In this document: in pieces, positions 22,154-33,800 of the stretch
Layout: each line of letters begins with the position of its first letter
How positions within the stretch are numbered: the stretch's first letter is position 1
NCBI GenBank assembly: GCA_963921935.1
Contig: OY998185.1
Span: forward strand, 186,001-250,000
Source of the DNA: Galeruca laticollis
Taxonomy: Eukaryota > Arthropoda > Insecta > Coleoptera > Chrysomelidae
DNA length: 64,000 nt
Direction: 5' to 3'
Translations under genes and position numbers: made by a program
The notes under the pieces: model-generated
What the model saw: the letters and a program-made list of their open reading frames with translations, nothing else
Database searches by the model: none
What the model was told of the DNA's origin: nothing

Positions 22154-22358
22154 ATAGGTTAGATGTATATACGTTTTGGAGTTTAAATTGGATAGGGGGG
22201 AGAAATTGATGATATTATGAATCAAAATTTATGTAAATATTCAGATTTAGATATTTTATTCAAATGAGAAAAAAACATATTTATTGAATTGAGATTATTA
22301 AAAAATTAAAGGATTTAAATTTTAATATAATCAAATAAGTTTAAATATATTAAAATAT

Positions 22359-22370
22359 GAATGGGGGGAG
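22359..22370 (+). promoter_or_regulatory. Polypurine tract
   Basis: GAATGGGGGGAG lies directly before the 3' LTR. A similar tract (TTTGAGGGGAG) precedes the LTR of the related element at 39,843. Confidence 0.7.
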
Positions 22371-22506
22371 TTGAAGCACTTTCATTTGGTTGTATTCAAT
22401 TTAATAAGGATTAATAGTATAACTGAAATAAGTCATATTGATTTTTTCAATCTTGTACTTTATTAGCCATCATTTTAACGAATATTTATAAATTGTAAAA
22501 AAAAAC

Positions 22507-22740
22507 ATGTCTAAATTAATTATAGATGCTGCTAGTAAAACCAGTGAACAAAATCCTCACTATAATACTGAAGAAAATCTGACCAAAGATATTGAAACAG
22601 ACGATATACTCTTTGAACCATCAGAATCGAAAATATTGAAATCTGATTCAGATACAATAGAGATTAAAATTAATAATGCAGTACATGATGTAATTTCAAA
22701 AGCATCCGTTGAAATTAGAATGAAATTCAAAATAATTTAA
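22507..22740 (+). CDS. 77-residue acidic ORF within 3' LTR
   Basis: This is the copy of the 17,726 frame, with Ala and Thr in place of Asp and Asn near residues 9 and 12. Nothing else about it is recognised. Confidence 0.35.
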   Translation: MSKLIIDAASKTSEQNPHYNTEENLTKDIETDDILFEPSESKILKSDSDTIEIKINNAVHDVISKASVEIRMKFKII

Positions 22741-23064
22741 AAGAAACGCGTTAAATTTTCATATAGTTAGTAATTAGGTTATTTTATGCAAGGGATTTCA
22801 GGAATTTTAATAAATAGTAAATAAGTTATGTTAATATTTATATGTATAAAAATCTTTATCTCTATATGCTAATTTCTAATACAAAAATGTCATTTTCATG
22901 TTTCATATACGGCTTAAAAATTCTTGGTAATATAAACAGTGAATCGTCGTTAATCACACAATATCTATACAATTCATACGATATAGAGAAGTTCCGATAG
23001 CAACCCGCAACGATATAGATTATGATGAAAATCAAAAAAGTGAGTGGGTTTTTAAAATGTCAAA

Positions 23065-23685
23065 GTGAAAAGTGGTATTATAATTGATCTCGTCAAGAAG
23101 AACGTGCTAATTTACGCAAACTTTTCGGATTATTGTGGAGAAACGACCTCGTTCGAATTACAAGGAAGCATACAGTATATATCATCTGACAGAAACAGTA
23201 ATAGTTTATGTAATTGGGTAATAATACCTTCACCAGAAAATACAATAACTACATTAAGAATATTAAAATTGAACTTCTCAAGAAATTCCACGTGCTTGTC
23301 AATTAGAAACTTCGACAATATTCAATTGAACGTGTGCAGTAACGACATACTACCCAAACCTGTTGTACTATCTTCAAGAAACAAACTCTCCGTAACTTTA
23401 AAATATAATATACCCAGTGTTTTTATCTGTTTGGATTGATCTGGTTGTTACAATTCCACAAATATTTGTAGAACAGCAGAATTAGTTTGTACAGACCATT
23501 CTGATTTAACGGGGTGTGCTATTTCTAATTCATCAACTACCCTTTGCAGTAATATTTCTATAGATAGATGTTTCGACCCGTATAAAGACAAATGTGACGG
23601 AATCATTAATTGTCCAAAAGGCGAAGACGAAATAAACTGTTCAGAACTTTGTCCTCAGCTTATCAAATGTCCAAATGAAGATTAG
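23065..23685 (+). pseudogene. CUB plus LDL-receptor class A fragment in 3' LTR
   Basis: This has the same layout as the 5' LTR copy, with the same in-frame TGA (23,437-23,439) between the CUB-like and LDLa parts, so the stop predates the last transposition. One cysteine of the linker has become Ser (GCAIS for GCAIC), and one Ile is added after NWVI. Final stop TAG is at 23,683. Confidence 0.6.
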
Positions 23686-24026
23686 TTTGAAGTGGATACA
23701 AACCTAGTAAATAAAAGGTACCATTTTAAAATATTATATTAGAGATCTCTAAATTAAAAAAAGGCCTTTATTTAAAAAACATTTTAATTGTTCAATAGTA
23801 ATAGTAGTTTTATTTTTTTTGTAGTATATCTGTACACATTTTCTGTTTGTAAATTTCTATGTTTTAAAAAAAATTCTTGAAATCATAATTTTGTTCATTT
23901 TAATTTCACAAACCAATAATTAGAGTAAATTTGAATGGCGCACTTGAACCCTACCCTTTGAAAGAGTTGGTATACAGGTTTAATTATTTTTCAAATAATA
24001 AATAATAAATAATTATTGAATCCTAT

Positions 24027-24030
<4 letters not shown>

Positions 24031-24096
<66 letters not shown>

Positions 24097-24251
24097 AATG
24101 ATAGAATAATAATCAGGTTATCTCACAGATGCGGAAAAGTTAGTTTTAATCTTTGAAACCGTTTATTTTACTACCACTTTACAATATTTTCCTGACCCTC
24201 CCCATTTATACTAATATACTAAAACCGTGACTTTGCTAACATAAAACGAAC
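24031..24251. repeat. (TA)n and resumed satellite
   Basis: (TA)n to about 24,092 is followed by AATTTAATGATAGAATAATA and TCTCACAGATG, which match the 174-bp satellite left of the retrotransposon. The satellite therefore continues on the far side of the insertion. The remaining 100 bp is unrecognised. Confidence 0.65.
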
Positions 24252-25310
24252 AAGGGAAATTATCCATTACATTTTCGGAAAAAAATTAGTTCAATTTAAT
24301 TTTTAGTAATTGTATGTCCGCAACACCCCCACAACTAATTTGTGCCGCGAAAAAATTGTACTCGTATCACCAAAAAGTTATACCTGTTTCAAAATGGGGG
24401 TGCGGAAGCCATGGCCGCATTACCACTTGTAGATTTTTGAAAACTTATCATATGATTGGCATGTACATGTACTTATTAGTTCTGCAAAAATGACAGTTAA
24501 CCCAATTTGTGAGCGTCCCAGCAATTTTCAAAATTGTGGATGTTTATAACATGGCCCCATCCTTACTTGTAGATTTTTTAAAACCTATCATACGATTCAT
24601 TTATAAGGGAAATTATCCATTACATTTTCGGAAAAAAATTAGTTCAATTTAATTTTTAGTAATTGTATGTCCGCAACACCCCCACAACTAATTTGTGCCG
24701 CGAAAAAATTGTACTCGTATCACCAAAAAGTTATACCTGTTTCAAAATGGGGGTGCGGAAGCCATGGCCGCATTACCACTTGTAGATTTTTGAAAACTTA
24801 TCATATGATTGGCATGTACATGTACTTATTAGTTCTGCAAAAATGACAGTTAACCCAATTTGTGAGCGTCCCAGCAATTTTCAAAATTGTGGATGTTTAT
24901 AACATGGCCCCATCCTTACTTGTAGATTTTTTAAAACCTATCATACGATTCATTTATAAGGGAAATTATCCATTACATTTTCGGAAAAAAATTAGTTCAA
25001 TTTAATTTTAAGTAATTGTATGTCCGCAACACCCCCACAACTAATTTGTGCCGCGAAAAAATTGTACTCGTATCACCAAAAAGTTATACCTGTTTCAAAA
25101 TGGGGGTGCGGAAGCCATGGCCGCATTACCACTTGTAGATTTTTGAAAACTTATCATATGATTGGCATGTACATGTACTTATTAGTTCTGCAAAAATGAC
25201 AGTTAACCCAATTTGTGAGCGTCCCAGCAATTTTCAAAATTGGGGATGTTTATAACATGGCCCCATCCTTACTTGTAGATTTTTTAAAACCTATCATACG
25301 ATTCATTTAT
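24252..25310. repeat. Three tandem 353-bp repeats
   Basis: Units start at 24,252, 24,605 and 24,958 with AAGGGAAATTATCCATTAC and are almost identical. Each holds two related half-units: CTTGTAGATTTTTGAAAAC occurs once after ATGGCCGCATTACCA and again, slightly changed, after ATGGCCCCATCC. It is thus a higher-order repeat built from an older dimer. A partial, more diverged copy trails to about 25,400. No coding content is apparent. Confidence 0.9.
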
Positions 25311-25554
25311 ACTTCGTTTATGCCGCAAAAATTATCGTGTGTACTTGGACCCACAAAAATATACTGGTACTTTTATGATGGGGTGTCAATGACATGCCCG
25401 TAACCCAATTACAATGTTTTGATACTTTCTCTCTTGATCTGATTGTACTTAATTGTACCGCTGGATTTAACGTTTGCACTAGAATTGATTTATTAATACA
25501 TTACAAATATGTAATTAAATCATATCACACATATTATATGATATAAGGTGCACT
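25311..25554. other. Short unannotated spacer
   Basis: This starts with a degenerate tail of the 353-bp repeat and is then AT-rich unique sequence up to the end of the gypsy 3' LTR. Confidence 0.5.
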
Positions 25555-25825
25555 TGTTACTCCTGTCAAATGTTGGATGGAGATATTATTAAATTTTTTT
25601 GTTGCCCAATTACCTCTCAGGGATGGTTACATGCAGTTATTTGAGGCTACTAATAAAACAATACGGTTTCGGTGGTTTAACTATATTGGTTTCTGACTTG
25701 CATACAATAATATCAAGGTATTGAGGGTGGCGGCACTTGTGGCGCGATACAAGAGTGCCGAACGTAAGGCCACTAGTGGCTGAATTGTCTAGCCTAGAAG
25801 ATGCCGTACACTTTAAATCATTTAC

Positions 25826-28800
25826 ACAGCCTAATAAACACACAGCCCAGACTCTTAACGTCGGCACTTTGATATTATTTATTGAAAATCTGTGACCTTG
25901 AGGACGCCATTTGGGGGTAAATCTCAGAGTTGGCTATGGGTTTATTCTAGTACCGCTGGCAGGGCCGTACTTAGAAATTTAAAGTAAACATGAGAGTATT
26001 ATGTTTATTTGAATTTACATAGATACTTATAAAAATAGAATATAGGCAAGCTGTTCTTGTTACGTGAAATATTCATATTTATTATTTAGCTATATCACCG
26101 CATTGGGAAGTAGGTAGTTCGATTAGAAAGAAAATCAAATAACTTGCGAGATCACACGTTAATAGACCACATACAATCAAAAAGTTAGTATGCTAGAATT
26201 GTATGTGCTTTTAGAAGCATTTGATAAAATTAGCCTACCTATAATAGTTTAGAAGATAAAAAAGATCGATATATACATCGTTAGAGATAATTGAAGGAAT
26301 TTTTGTAGATAAGTATAGTGTCAAAGGATAATCCATATGTGACAATTTTAAATGAAAATTATATGGGAGTGTTATAATCAAAATTAACGATATGCAATTA
26401 TCAAATTCAGATTAATTTAATACGTATAACTTAAAAAGTGAAACAATCAACCCGGAAACAGAATTAAAAAAGACATAAGATCTAGATATGTGTTCACATG
26501 TGAAAAACGATTTACTAAAATTGTGCGATACTTTCGCAAATATTTTTACAATTAATAATAGTTTCACTCACGGAGTAGTGAGATTAGTAAAAAAATGAAA
26601 TGTGTCCAATAATGACGTTAAATAAACAATACTAACATTACAAATACAAAAAGTAAAAACAATAACACAAACCAACATTTAAATAATAATTGTTCTATGT
26701 GACATAATAAATTTGTAACTTGAAGTATTTACACAAATATATACTTCCACCTATTGATTACGCCATATAATCAATTTATTACGAATATTTTTTTGATCTT
26801 TAAAATTATTATTAATATGTTTTAAAGTATAATAAAGTCGTATGCGTAAGTACAATTTTAATACAAACTCTTTGGGAAATTTCCCACAAGGATGCGCAAG
26901 ATATTGCCTGTGTACAAGTTGGAAAAGATTATTGCAAATGTTGGTCCTTGCTATTAGACAGTGGAAATTTGTCTGAAAAATTTCTTCAACATTCGCAATA
27001 AAATCCACAAAAATGTCTGCTGGATTTTTTAAATTTCCAAAAATAGTTTTTTCGGAATTTTCGTATGCCCTAAAATAGATATATAATGAAGAATCATCTA
27101 ATTCTTGTCGATGGTTTGAAAATGTTATGCACACGTCGCAACTATGTATATTAAGGGCTTTTTTTAACAGATAGCCACAGATATACCGTACAAAATTCTT
27201 GTGTAGCATCTCATCTTGCTGATAATCTGTACCTATAAGTTGAGTGGTAATTTCTATTGGCATGTTTTTTGTAGACGGTACCGCATGTACATCAGGTACA
27301 TCTGCCAACTTCAAAAGTATGGAATCTGGATCTGCCTCACAATTTTCGGTCCCTGAGTGGAATATTTTTAAATACACTAATTTTTTAAATGTTCTTTTAA
27401 ATTGAATTGGAGTAGGATTTCTACAGTTGCCATTTTGTTGTCTGACAGAACCGAAAAAATTCTCCAGACAATCTGAATTTAAACGCCTAGTTAAAAGATA
27501 ATTAATTTTTTTCTCATTGAAGTCATTCCATAAGCTCCGAATGCTATTTATACTAATCCTAATACATTTAAAGCTTTTGATCCTATTCGTCACATTTTTG
27601 TTTTGTTCGTTTATAATTTTAATTTTGTTAAAAAGGGCAGTGCATTCATTTAATAATTCCACCTGATGGGGTAAATTCTTGTAAGCTCTATTATATAATT
27701 TTGCGGAAGAGGTACTGGATGAATTGAGCATATCAAATAGTTTGTCCATTTTGGATACAAATTCTGAAGTGTGATATGATTCGGGCGGCAATTGTCCAAA
27801 TCTGATATAAACATTCATGCCACTAGAAACCGTTGCGCTAAATACTTGTAGAGCATATTTGGCTTTCATTTTTTCAAATGAACTTGGAAAAATATGGGAC
27901 GTAGTTAATTTTGGTGCCGCTCTTACTGCATATTTTTTGTCATGCTCATAAAATGATTTTATAAATGACCATGAAACTTTGTGATTGTCAATTAAGAAAT
28001 CATATTTTATAAGCATATTCCTAATGGCTTTAAAAATGTGCGGAATGTCAAAAATGTAATAAATTTTTTGTCCCCTGCAGTAAAAATAAGGCCGATTTGC
28101 AGTAACATCCAATAAATTAGACAAAGGCATATAATTCGATCCCATATCTGTTGTGACAGCACATATTTTCAAACCTATCTCGCCCAACTTAGTAATTGCT
28201 TCAATTATTTGCTGTTTTAATATATCCGCAGGACATGAAGAATGGCAAAAACTAAATGCCACAGGTTGCTTCCATTTACTGAATATTCCTCTTAACATTA
28301 AAACTGATACATTTAATGCCGGTCGTAATATATTATTTGTATCTTCAATTTCTGAAAGACCAACGACAGCATCAGTTCCTCGATTATAAAATAAATGTGC
28401 TTTGATCGACATTTCGTCGATACATAAAACACAATATTTACTTTTGTCATCGAAGCAATCGGCTTTCATTTTTAACATGGCAAATACTTGGGGATTATTC
28501 AAGCCAGAATTTATTTGCACATGTTGTAAAATCCTTAAGAGGGTTGTAGGTGATGGCAGACAATATTTTTTTACGAGTACTTGTCTGTAAGTTCTCGGAC
28601 CAGTAAAATATAACGCTAAGCACTCCAGTTTAAATTCAAGTGAATATCTTCGTCCCTTAGGTTTTTTCTTTGATTGACTAATTTGGCAATTAACTAGACG
28701 AGCTACTTCATCGTTGCCACAAAATTTATAAGTCAGTCCATAAAATTGTTCCAAACTTATTTCACTTTCAATATTTTCGAATCTATGTTCTAAGTCCACA

Positions 28801-30286
28801 ACTCTCTTCTTTAAAGCTATAATCTCATTCTTGAGATCTGTAACATAACTACGATATTTCCTCTTTCGTGGACTATTATGGGACAGATCACTGCTAGTTT
28901 GTGTGGACGAAGTAGAACGTGGAGTTTGGCAGTTTACATCGGCAATAAAACTTTCATCTGAGATTGCACCTAAAATAAAACAATAATAGCGCTCAAATAA
29001 AGTTCTTAATACCTGAATAAGTTAACTAACTGACAGCGATCTAATTATTTGTTTTGTATTACAAATTAACAAATTATTCAAAATTATCAAGAACCTGAAG
29101 CACTTACCTATATATAAAGCTCGGATTTATAGCAACAAAAAATGAAGAGAAATGCGCTTATATATGCAAAGATTTTACTGAAAAAGACAGAAAATCTTAA
29201 CATATATAAAATAAAATTTAAAAAAGACAAAAAGATGGATGTTACGAAAAAAAGTAAAATATGCAAAAAAAACACTTAAAATAGACAAAAAGGGCAATTT
29301 GCCTATAATCCGAGCTTTATTTAGGTACCTACTAGGCGATTTTGAGTAACTTTTATTCATAAAAAGCCTTAAATTATTCATTTTAAATTCCAAGTAGTAT
29401 ACACTGTATTGAACTTCGGCGTATCCGAGAAAAGTAAAAAGTATAATCACATTGTAGGTACAATATATTATTTACCTGGATTAATAATTATATCTTGCAA
29501 AATGTTTATCCGTGGCAAATTTTTCTCTGATTTATCCAGAGATTTCAAGTCATACAAAGGTGTGTATGTATGATCAAAATTAGGTCCCCTAGAAGATCCC
29601 TCTTGTAATGGGAATAATGTTGGAACCGCCTTCGGATTTAACCGATTGCATTGATCATTTGTGAACATTTTCAATTCAAAGTGGTCCTGACAAATCCTGT
29701 GACTTTTATTTAAAGTGTTTACTACACCTAACAAATCTTCCCTATTACAAGCGACAACCCAAGTTCTGGCTCTAAAATAACAAAATATGATTCGAATGTT
29801 AGTTTCAGTTTTGAATAGGCCGGTGGTGAGATTTAGCATGGCCGACAACAACTATTTATATTTAAGTAACATAGATATGTATAATTTACCTTATGGGATC
29901 TACAGGAAATCTAAAAAAACTTTTTTTGCATACATAACTTTTGTTTTTGCAAAATTTCGCGGCACAAGAACGGCCCATTATAGTCAGTTTAACAAAACAA
30001 CGGTACTTCAAAATTAATATAAAAATCTCAACGACACTAACTAACTAAAATAAGAAAAAGAACTGTTTTAACACTCAAAAATCAAATACTAAGTCAAACT
30101 AATCTGAATTTTTATAACTACCGATTAAAAGACTCCCAACTACGAACGACAATGGTTACGACTAGCTCCTTCTGCATTCTCGTCACTGATCTGAGAGGTT
30201 TTATCCCGAAGGGCGTGTATGCGCGAATAGCTGCGCATTCTGTTCCCGCCAAGTAAGAGTCTCTGCTGTGTGTTCTATATGCTGTG
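25826..30286 (-). mobile_element. Complete P element (4.46 kb)
   Basis: Imperfect ~32-bp terminal inverted repeats share ACAGC at the tip, AACACACAGC in the middle and AGACTCTTA at the inner end. TCATTTAC is present at 25,818-25,825 and at 30,287-30,294. The unoccupied gypsy LTR copy has a single TCATTTAC at 36,701-36,708. The duplication is 7 bp if the element starts CACAGC and 8 bp if it starts ACAGC; P elements typically make 8. Inside is a three-exon transposase with no frame disruption. Confidence 0.9.
26751..29978 (-). CDS. P-element/THAP9-type transposase, three exons
   Basis: Exon 1 is 29,978-29,890, exon 2 is 29,771-29,476 and exon 3 is 28,969-26,751. The donors are GTAAAT and GTAAAT and the acceptors ATTTTAG and ATTTTAG. 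The spliced length is 2,604 nt, exactly 868 codons including TAG. The N-terminal THAP domain has MGRSCAAKFC (C-x4-C), a conserved Trp, HRICQDHFE (C-x2-H) and AVPTLF. A nuclear-localisation-like PRKRKYR and a leucine-rich coiled coil follow. Candidate catalytic acids are in CVLCIDEMS, TTDMGSNY and SDCLENFFGSVRQQ. Human THAP9 (about 900 residues) and the Drosophila transposase (about 750) bracket its size. No stop or frameshift is seen, so it may be functional. It acts in the nucleus as a cut-and-paste recombinase on its TIRs. Confidence 0.9.
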
Positions 30287-32186
30287 TCATTTACCCGAAG
30301 ATTAGGTTAAGAATCCAAAAACATCACATTTGTTTTTGTAATAACAAAAAAAGTAAATTAGCGATACCGAAGTGGCGTTACTGAAATGCCCCAACGACTA
30401 TATTGTTTAAGGAATATCTACCGCAGAGTATACTTTGCGTTTACATAACATAAGTAAGTCACTTTGAAGTTTCGCAAATTGTTCAAATAACTAAAATCTT
30501 AAACTTTATTTTTTTAGACTACGAACTGATGTATCTACGATAAGGAGCCTAGGTCCTGAAGGGTTTTCTAATATGTAATTAAATATAATATATGAGTTCA
30601 GTGTTCAATAATTCATTGTGGTTGTTTTTCCTTAAGTGAATTTTAAACTATATGTGTGAAAACTATATGTGATAAAACTTTATATGTTGACAAAGAACAA
30701 ATCCCACTTATGACTACCACCTAGCTGTTAAATTGCTGTGGAATACTCGTTCAGCACCGCCTCACACAGTTGCTTCTTGAGCCTTTAAAATAATATGTAC
30801 ATGGTAGTCCTCAGACGAACAGCTGCTAACCTGTCAGGTATACAGGAATCTGGGGTCCAAGGTATTCCCAGGACTAATTGGAAACAGAGTCCAATGATGA
30901 TGGTATTCAAATGAGGTCTAAAAAGAATAATTCTGTATCATCCTTTGCTGACAAGGTGTAGGTAATAATAAAAATATATCCGTTTTAAATAGGTGAATCA
31001 ATTATTGTTCCTAAGATATCTTATATTGATTTGTAATTTTTCTTTTCTTTATATAGCTAAATTTGACTATCAAAACATGCTAATCTTATAATTGAAACTA
31101 ACACTAGTAATTATGACATACTAAGCATATCCTAATATTAAATGACCTAACTCTCCTACAGGAAACTGAAGCTTTCTCAAGCAATAATACAGTTAGCTTA
31201 TCGAAATCTACGGAAAAGTACAACTTTCGCTTAGTAGAGCTAGTTAATAAGTTGGAATCAATATTGAATTTTCTTTGCTTCAATATGATGACCAAGTATT
31301 ACCTAAGCTACTGATTTTATTAAAAAGCTAAACTGAATATGTCTGTAAAAGCCGCAATTGAAGATCAGTGGATCTTTTGACCAGTTCTATAAGAATGTGC
31401 TTTGCGTTGTTCGAGTCTTCGGTCTATAGGGTATACAAGTACAGTGAATTACTTGATTTTATAACTAGGTACAAGATATTAGAAGTACATACCTTTCGAT
31501 GTCGGGTGACCTCAAGGTGGATTAAATTTTCAATTTCTACAATTGAATTTTCGCAAAAATCTAATTATGATCCCCTCCAGGGTACTTATAGGTGCCTCTA
31601 TCACCAAAGTAACACTTAAGATTACCTGCGAAAATTCAAGAAAACTCCGTAAAATGCGGCAAACGTTTTACTCCATGCACATGGACAGTAAAAAGCAAGA
31701 TATTTTTTTGTACACTGAAAATGCCCACCTAAATCTATTAGATTCTTAGAATTGTTGGTCAAACTGATTTCAAATATTGGTTTAGCAGTCACTTATGCTT
31801 ATGGGATTTAGGGACATTTATGAAGTAATGATTTTTGAAGTTTGATAGTGACAATATTGACAATTGATGGATACATGATTAATTATAACTTGTTATCAAA
31901 ATAAACATTGAATTTTATATGTATTATAGTTTGAGAATTTGCTTTTATTTCAGTTAGAAAATCATTTTGTTTTTATATTTGGTAGTGAGATTTTAGTTTT
32001 AGTTAGTTATAAATACTTCTGGTCGAAGCGATACACCTGGTAAGATTGTATCTTGTTTTGTTTCTTAAAAGGTCCTTGAAATGATTTTTGTACTCTTAAA
32101 CGATTTTATCTAAATAATGCTGGTGTTCTTGGATTGGTAGCCTAATTCCTAACCTTTGGGGGATATATCTAAATGAGCTTGTAACA

Positions 32187-32200
32187 CACCACCCTTACCC
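32187..32200 (-). promoter_or_regulatory. Gypsy polypurine tract
   Basis: On the minus strand GGGTAAGGGTGGTG abuts the 3' LTR start TGTTACAAGC. Confidence 0.5.
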
Positions 32201-32365
32201 GGAGAAAGTTTCGAAGAAACTTTTAACTTGCCACTAATATACTGCCTTAATGACAAATATCTATGAAATGGTTTAATAACATCTGAACTCATTAGATATG
32301 ATATAAATGAAACTAAAGTGATATATTCCTCAGTGGGAAAAAATTACCCATTTAGTTTTTTTTTC

Positions 32366-33800
32366 TTAAATATCATCCTCATCTGGAGGATGTTCTTTTA
32401 TATCCTTGGCGTTCCAGATTCCAATAGATCGACCATTTGCATCTGATAATTCATACGACCAAGGAGATGGACAGGCAATAATTTTGTATGGACCGCTAAA
32501 TTTCGGTGCTAATTTTGCCGTGAAATGCTTAGATGCATCTGATAGAACGTAATTTCGTTTCCAAACATATTGGTTTACTTCAAACTTTTCGTTCCGATGT
32601 CTTAAGTTATAGGATGTACGAGTTCGTTCGTACGATTTTTGCAGCCGCCTTTGGATGCTTTGATAGAGTTGGGTTAAGGCTACTCGACGAAGCTGTGGAT
32701 CTGAAGTAGGGCATGGAGTCCTCTCAACATCGTTTAGGTATACTTCTCGTCCAAAATTTGCTAGATTAGGCGTAACCTGCGTGACTTCGTGTTTTGCTGA
32801 TCGAATAGCGAAACCAACTTTTGCCAGGTACTTGTCCGACTGACGCTGATTCTCTGAAACGTAGCTAGACAACATAGTCTTCAAAATCCTGTGTACTCTT
32901 TCTACAGGGTTGGCCTGTGGGTGATAGTTCGCTGTGTGCGACACCTTCACTTTGTACTCTAACATCAGTTTTTGGAAAGCTTGACTTCGGAACTGCTGCC
33001 CATTATCAGCTATTAGTTTCTTGGGTGCACCATACACTAGAAATATATTGTCCTACAAATTCTTAACTATAGCTGAGGCTGTTGCTGACCGCAAGGGGAA
33101 AAACAATACAAATTTGGTAAAACAATCCAAGACCGACAAAATAAAACTAAACCCTTGAGTGGACCTTGGGAGTGGACCGACGAGATCCACGCTTATTAGT
33201 TCCCAGGGTCGCGATACAGTAACTTGAGCTGAGAGCATCTGACCGACCGGTAATTTTTGTTCTGGCTTGGTACTTAAACAGGTTTTACACCTTTTTATAT
33301 ACCGAGAAACGTCTGCTCTTAACTTAGGCCAGTAGAAGCTTTCTGAAATACGGCTGACCGTTCTAGATATACCCATGTGTCCGCATGTAGGAGGGTCATG
33401 GTGTCTTCGAATAATATTGCTTCTTTGCTCCTTTGGTACAACCGTTAACCACTCAAAGGAAGCTAACTCACGGTTTTGAACTTGAGTTTTTCGAAGTAAT
33501 TGACCATTCTGTATTCGCCATAAAGGATATTTTTGAGGGTATTTTGCGACCGAATCACACATTTTTAAGTACCACTTGTCCCGATTTTGTACGCCCGGAT
33601 TAGACTCATCGACTATCGTGTCAATTATGGGCACTGTACGAGACAATGTATCCGGAACTATGTGGTCTTTTCCTTTACGGTGAATAATTTCGAAATCGTA
33701 TTGTTGTAGCCGTAAGGCCCATCGAGCTATTCTACCAATCGGATCTTTAATACTGAAAAGCCATTTAAGGCTGTAGTGGTCAGTTATAACGGTGAACTTC
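32366..33800 (-). pseudogene. pol: Gypsy RNase H end plus integrase (frameshifted)
   Basis: Reading down the minus strand from 33,800, the RNase H C-terminus is ITDHYSLKWLFS, RWALRLQQYDF and KGKDHIVPDTLSR. The integrase zinc domain has H-x-H...C-x2-C (GHMGISRT, CKTCLSTKP). The core has WELISVDLVGPLP with the first Asp and IADNGQQF with the second. NPVERVHRILKTML contains the catalytic Glu. The tail has PKFSGPYKI. A frameshift between 33,053 and 33,037 breaks the core. The remaining 223-codon frame ends in TAA at 32,366. Everything upstream of late RNase H is replaced by Penelope sequence. Confidence 0.85.

Larger units (their letters stand above)
17590..24030 (+). mobile_element. LTR retrotransposon with host-like CUB/LDLa sequence in its LTRs
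   Basis: Two near-identical 1.66 kb LTRs (about 1,658 and 1,660 bp) flank a 3.1 kb interior with a primer-binding site, gag, an integrase 3' end and a purine tract. Both ends abut (TA)n, consistent with insertion in a TA microsatellite. LTR similarity is very high, differing by a handful of substitutions and a 3-bp indel, so the insertion is recent. Protease, RT, RNase H and most of integrase are missing, so it cannot move by itself. Gag and integrase similarity suggest the Ty3/gypsy group. Confidence 0.85.
22371..24030 (+). repeat. 3' LTR
   Basis: It matches 17,590-19,247 nearly base for base. The differences include three added bases near 23,221 and a few substitutions. It is followed by a (TA)n run of about 60 bp. 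Confidence 0.85.
25555..32186 (-). repeat. Gypsy 3' LTR, split by P element
   Basis: It has two parts, 25,555-25,825 and 30,287-32,186. They match the contiguous sequence 36,438-36,708 and 36,709-37,841. The outermost 760 bp (31,423-32,186) have no partner in the truncated 5' LTR. The termini are GTAACA at 32,181 (LTR start on minus) and TGTTAC at 25,555 (LTR end). A 63-codon minus frame at 31,104 is repeated at 37,518 and reflects only the duplication. Confidence 0.8.

Noticed and set aside
24252..25310. CRISPR-like array
   Set aside because: Units are 353 bp, contiguous, without short repeats and unique spacers, and the DNA is eukaryotic. It is a tandem satellite.
31104..31295. 63-codon minus frame, identical at 37,518-37,709
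   Set aside because: The identity is explained by both lying in copies of the gypsy LTR. Composition is not protein-like.
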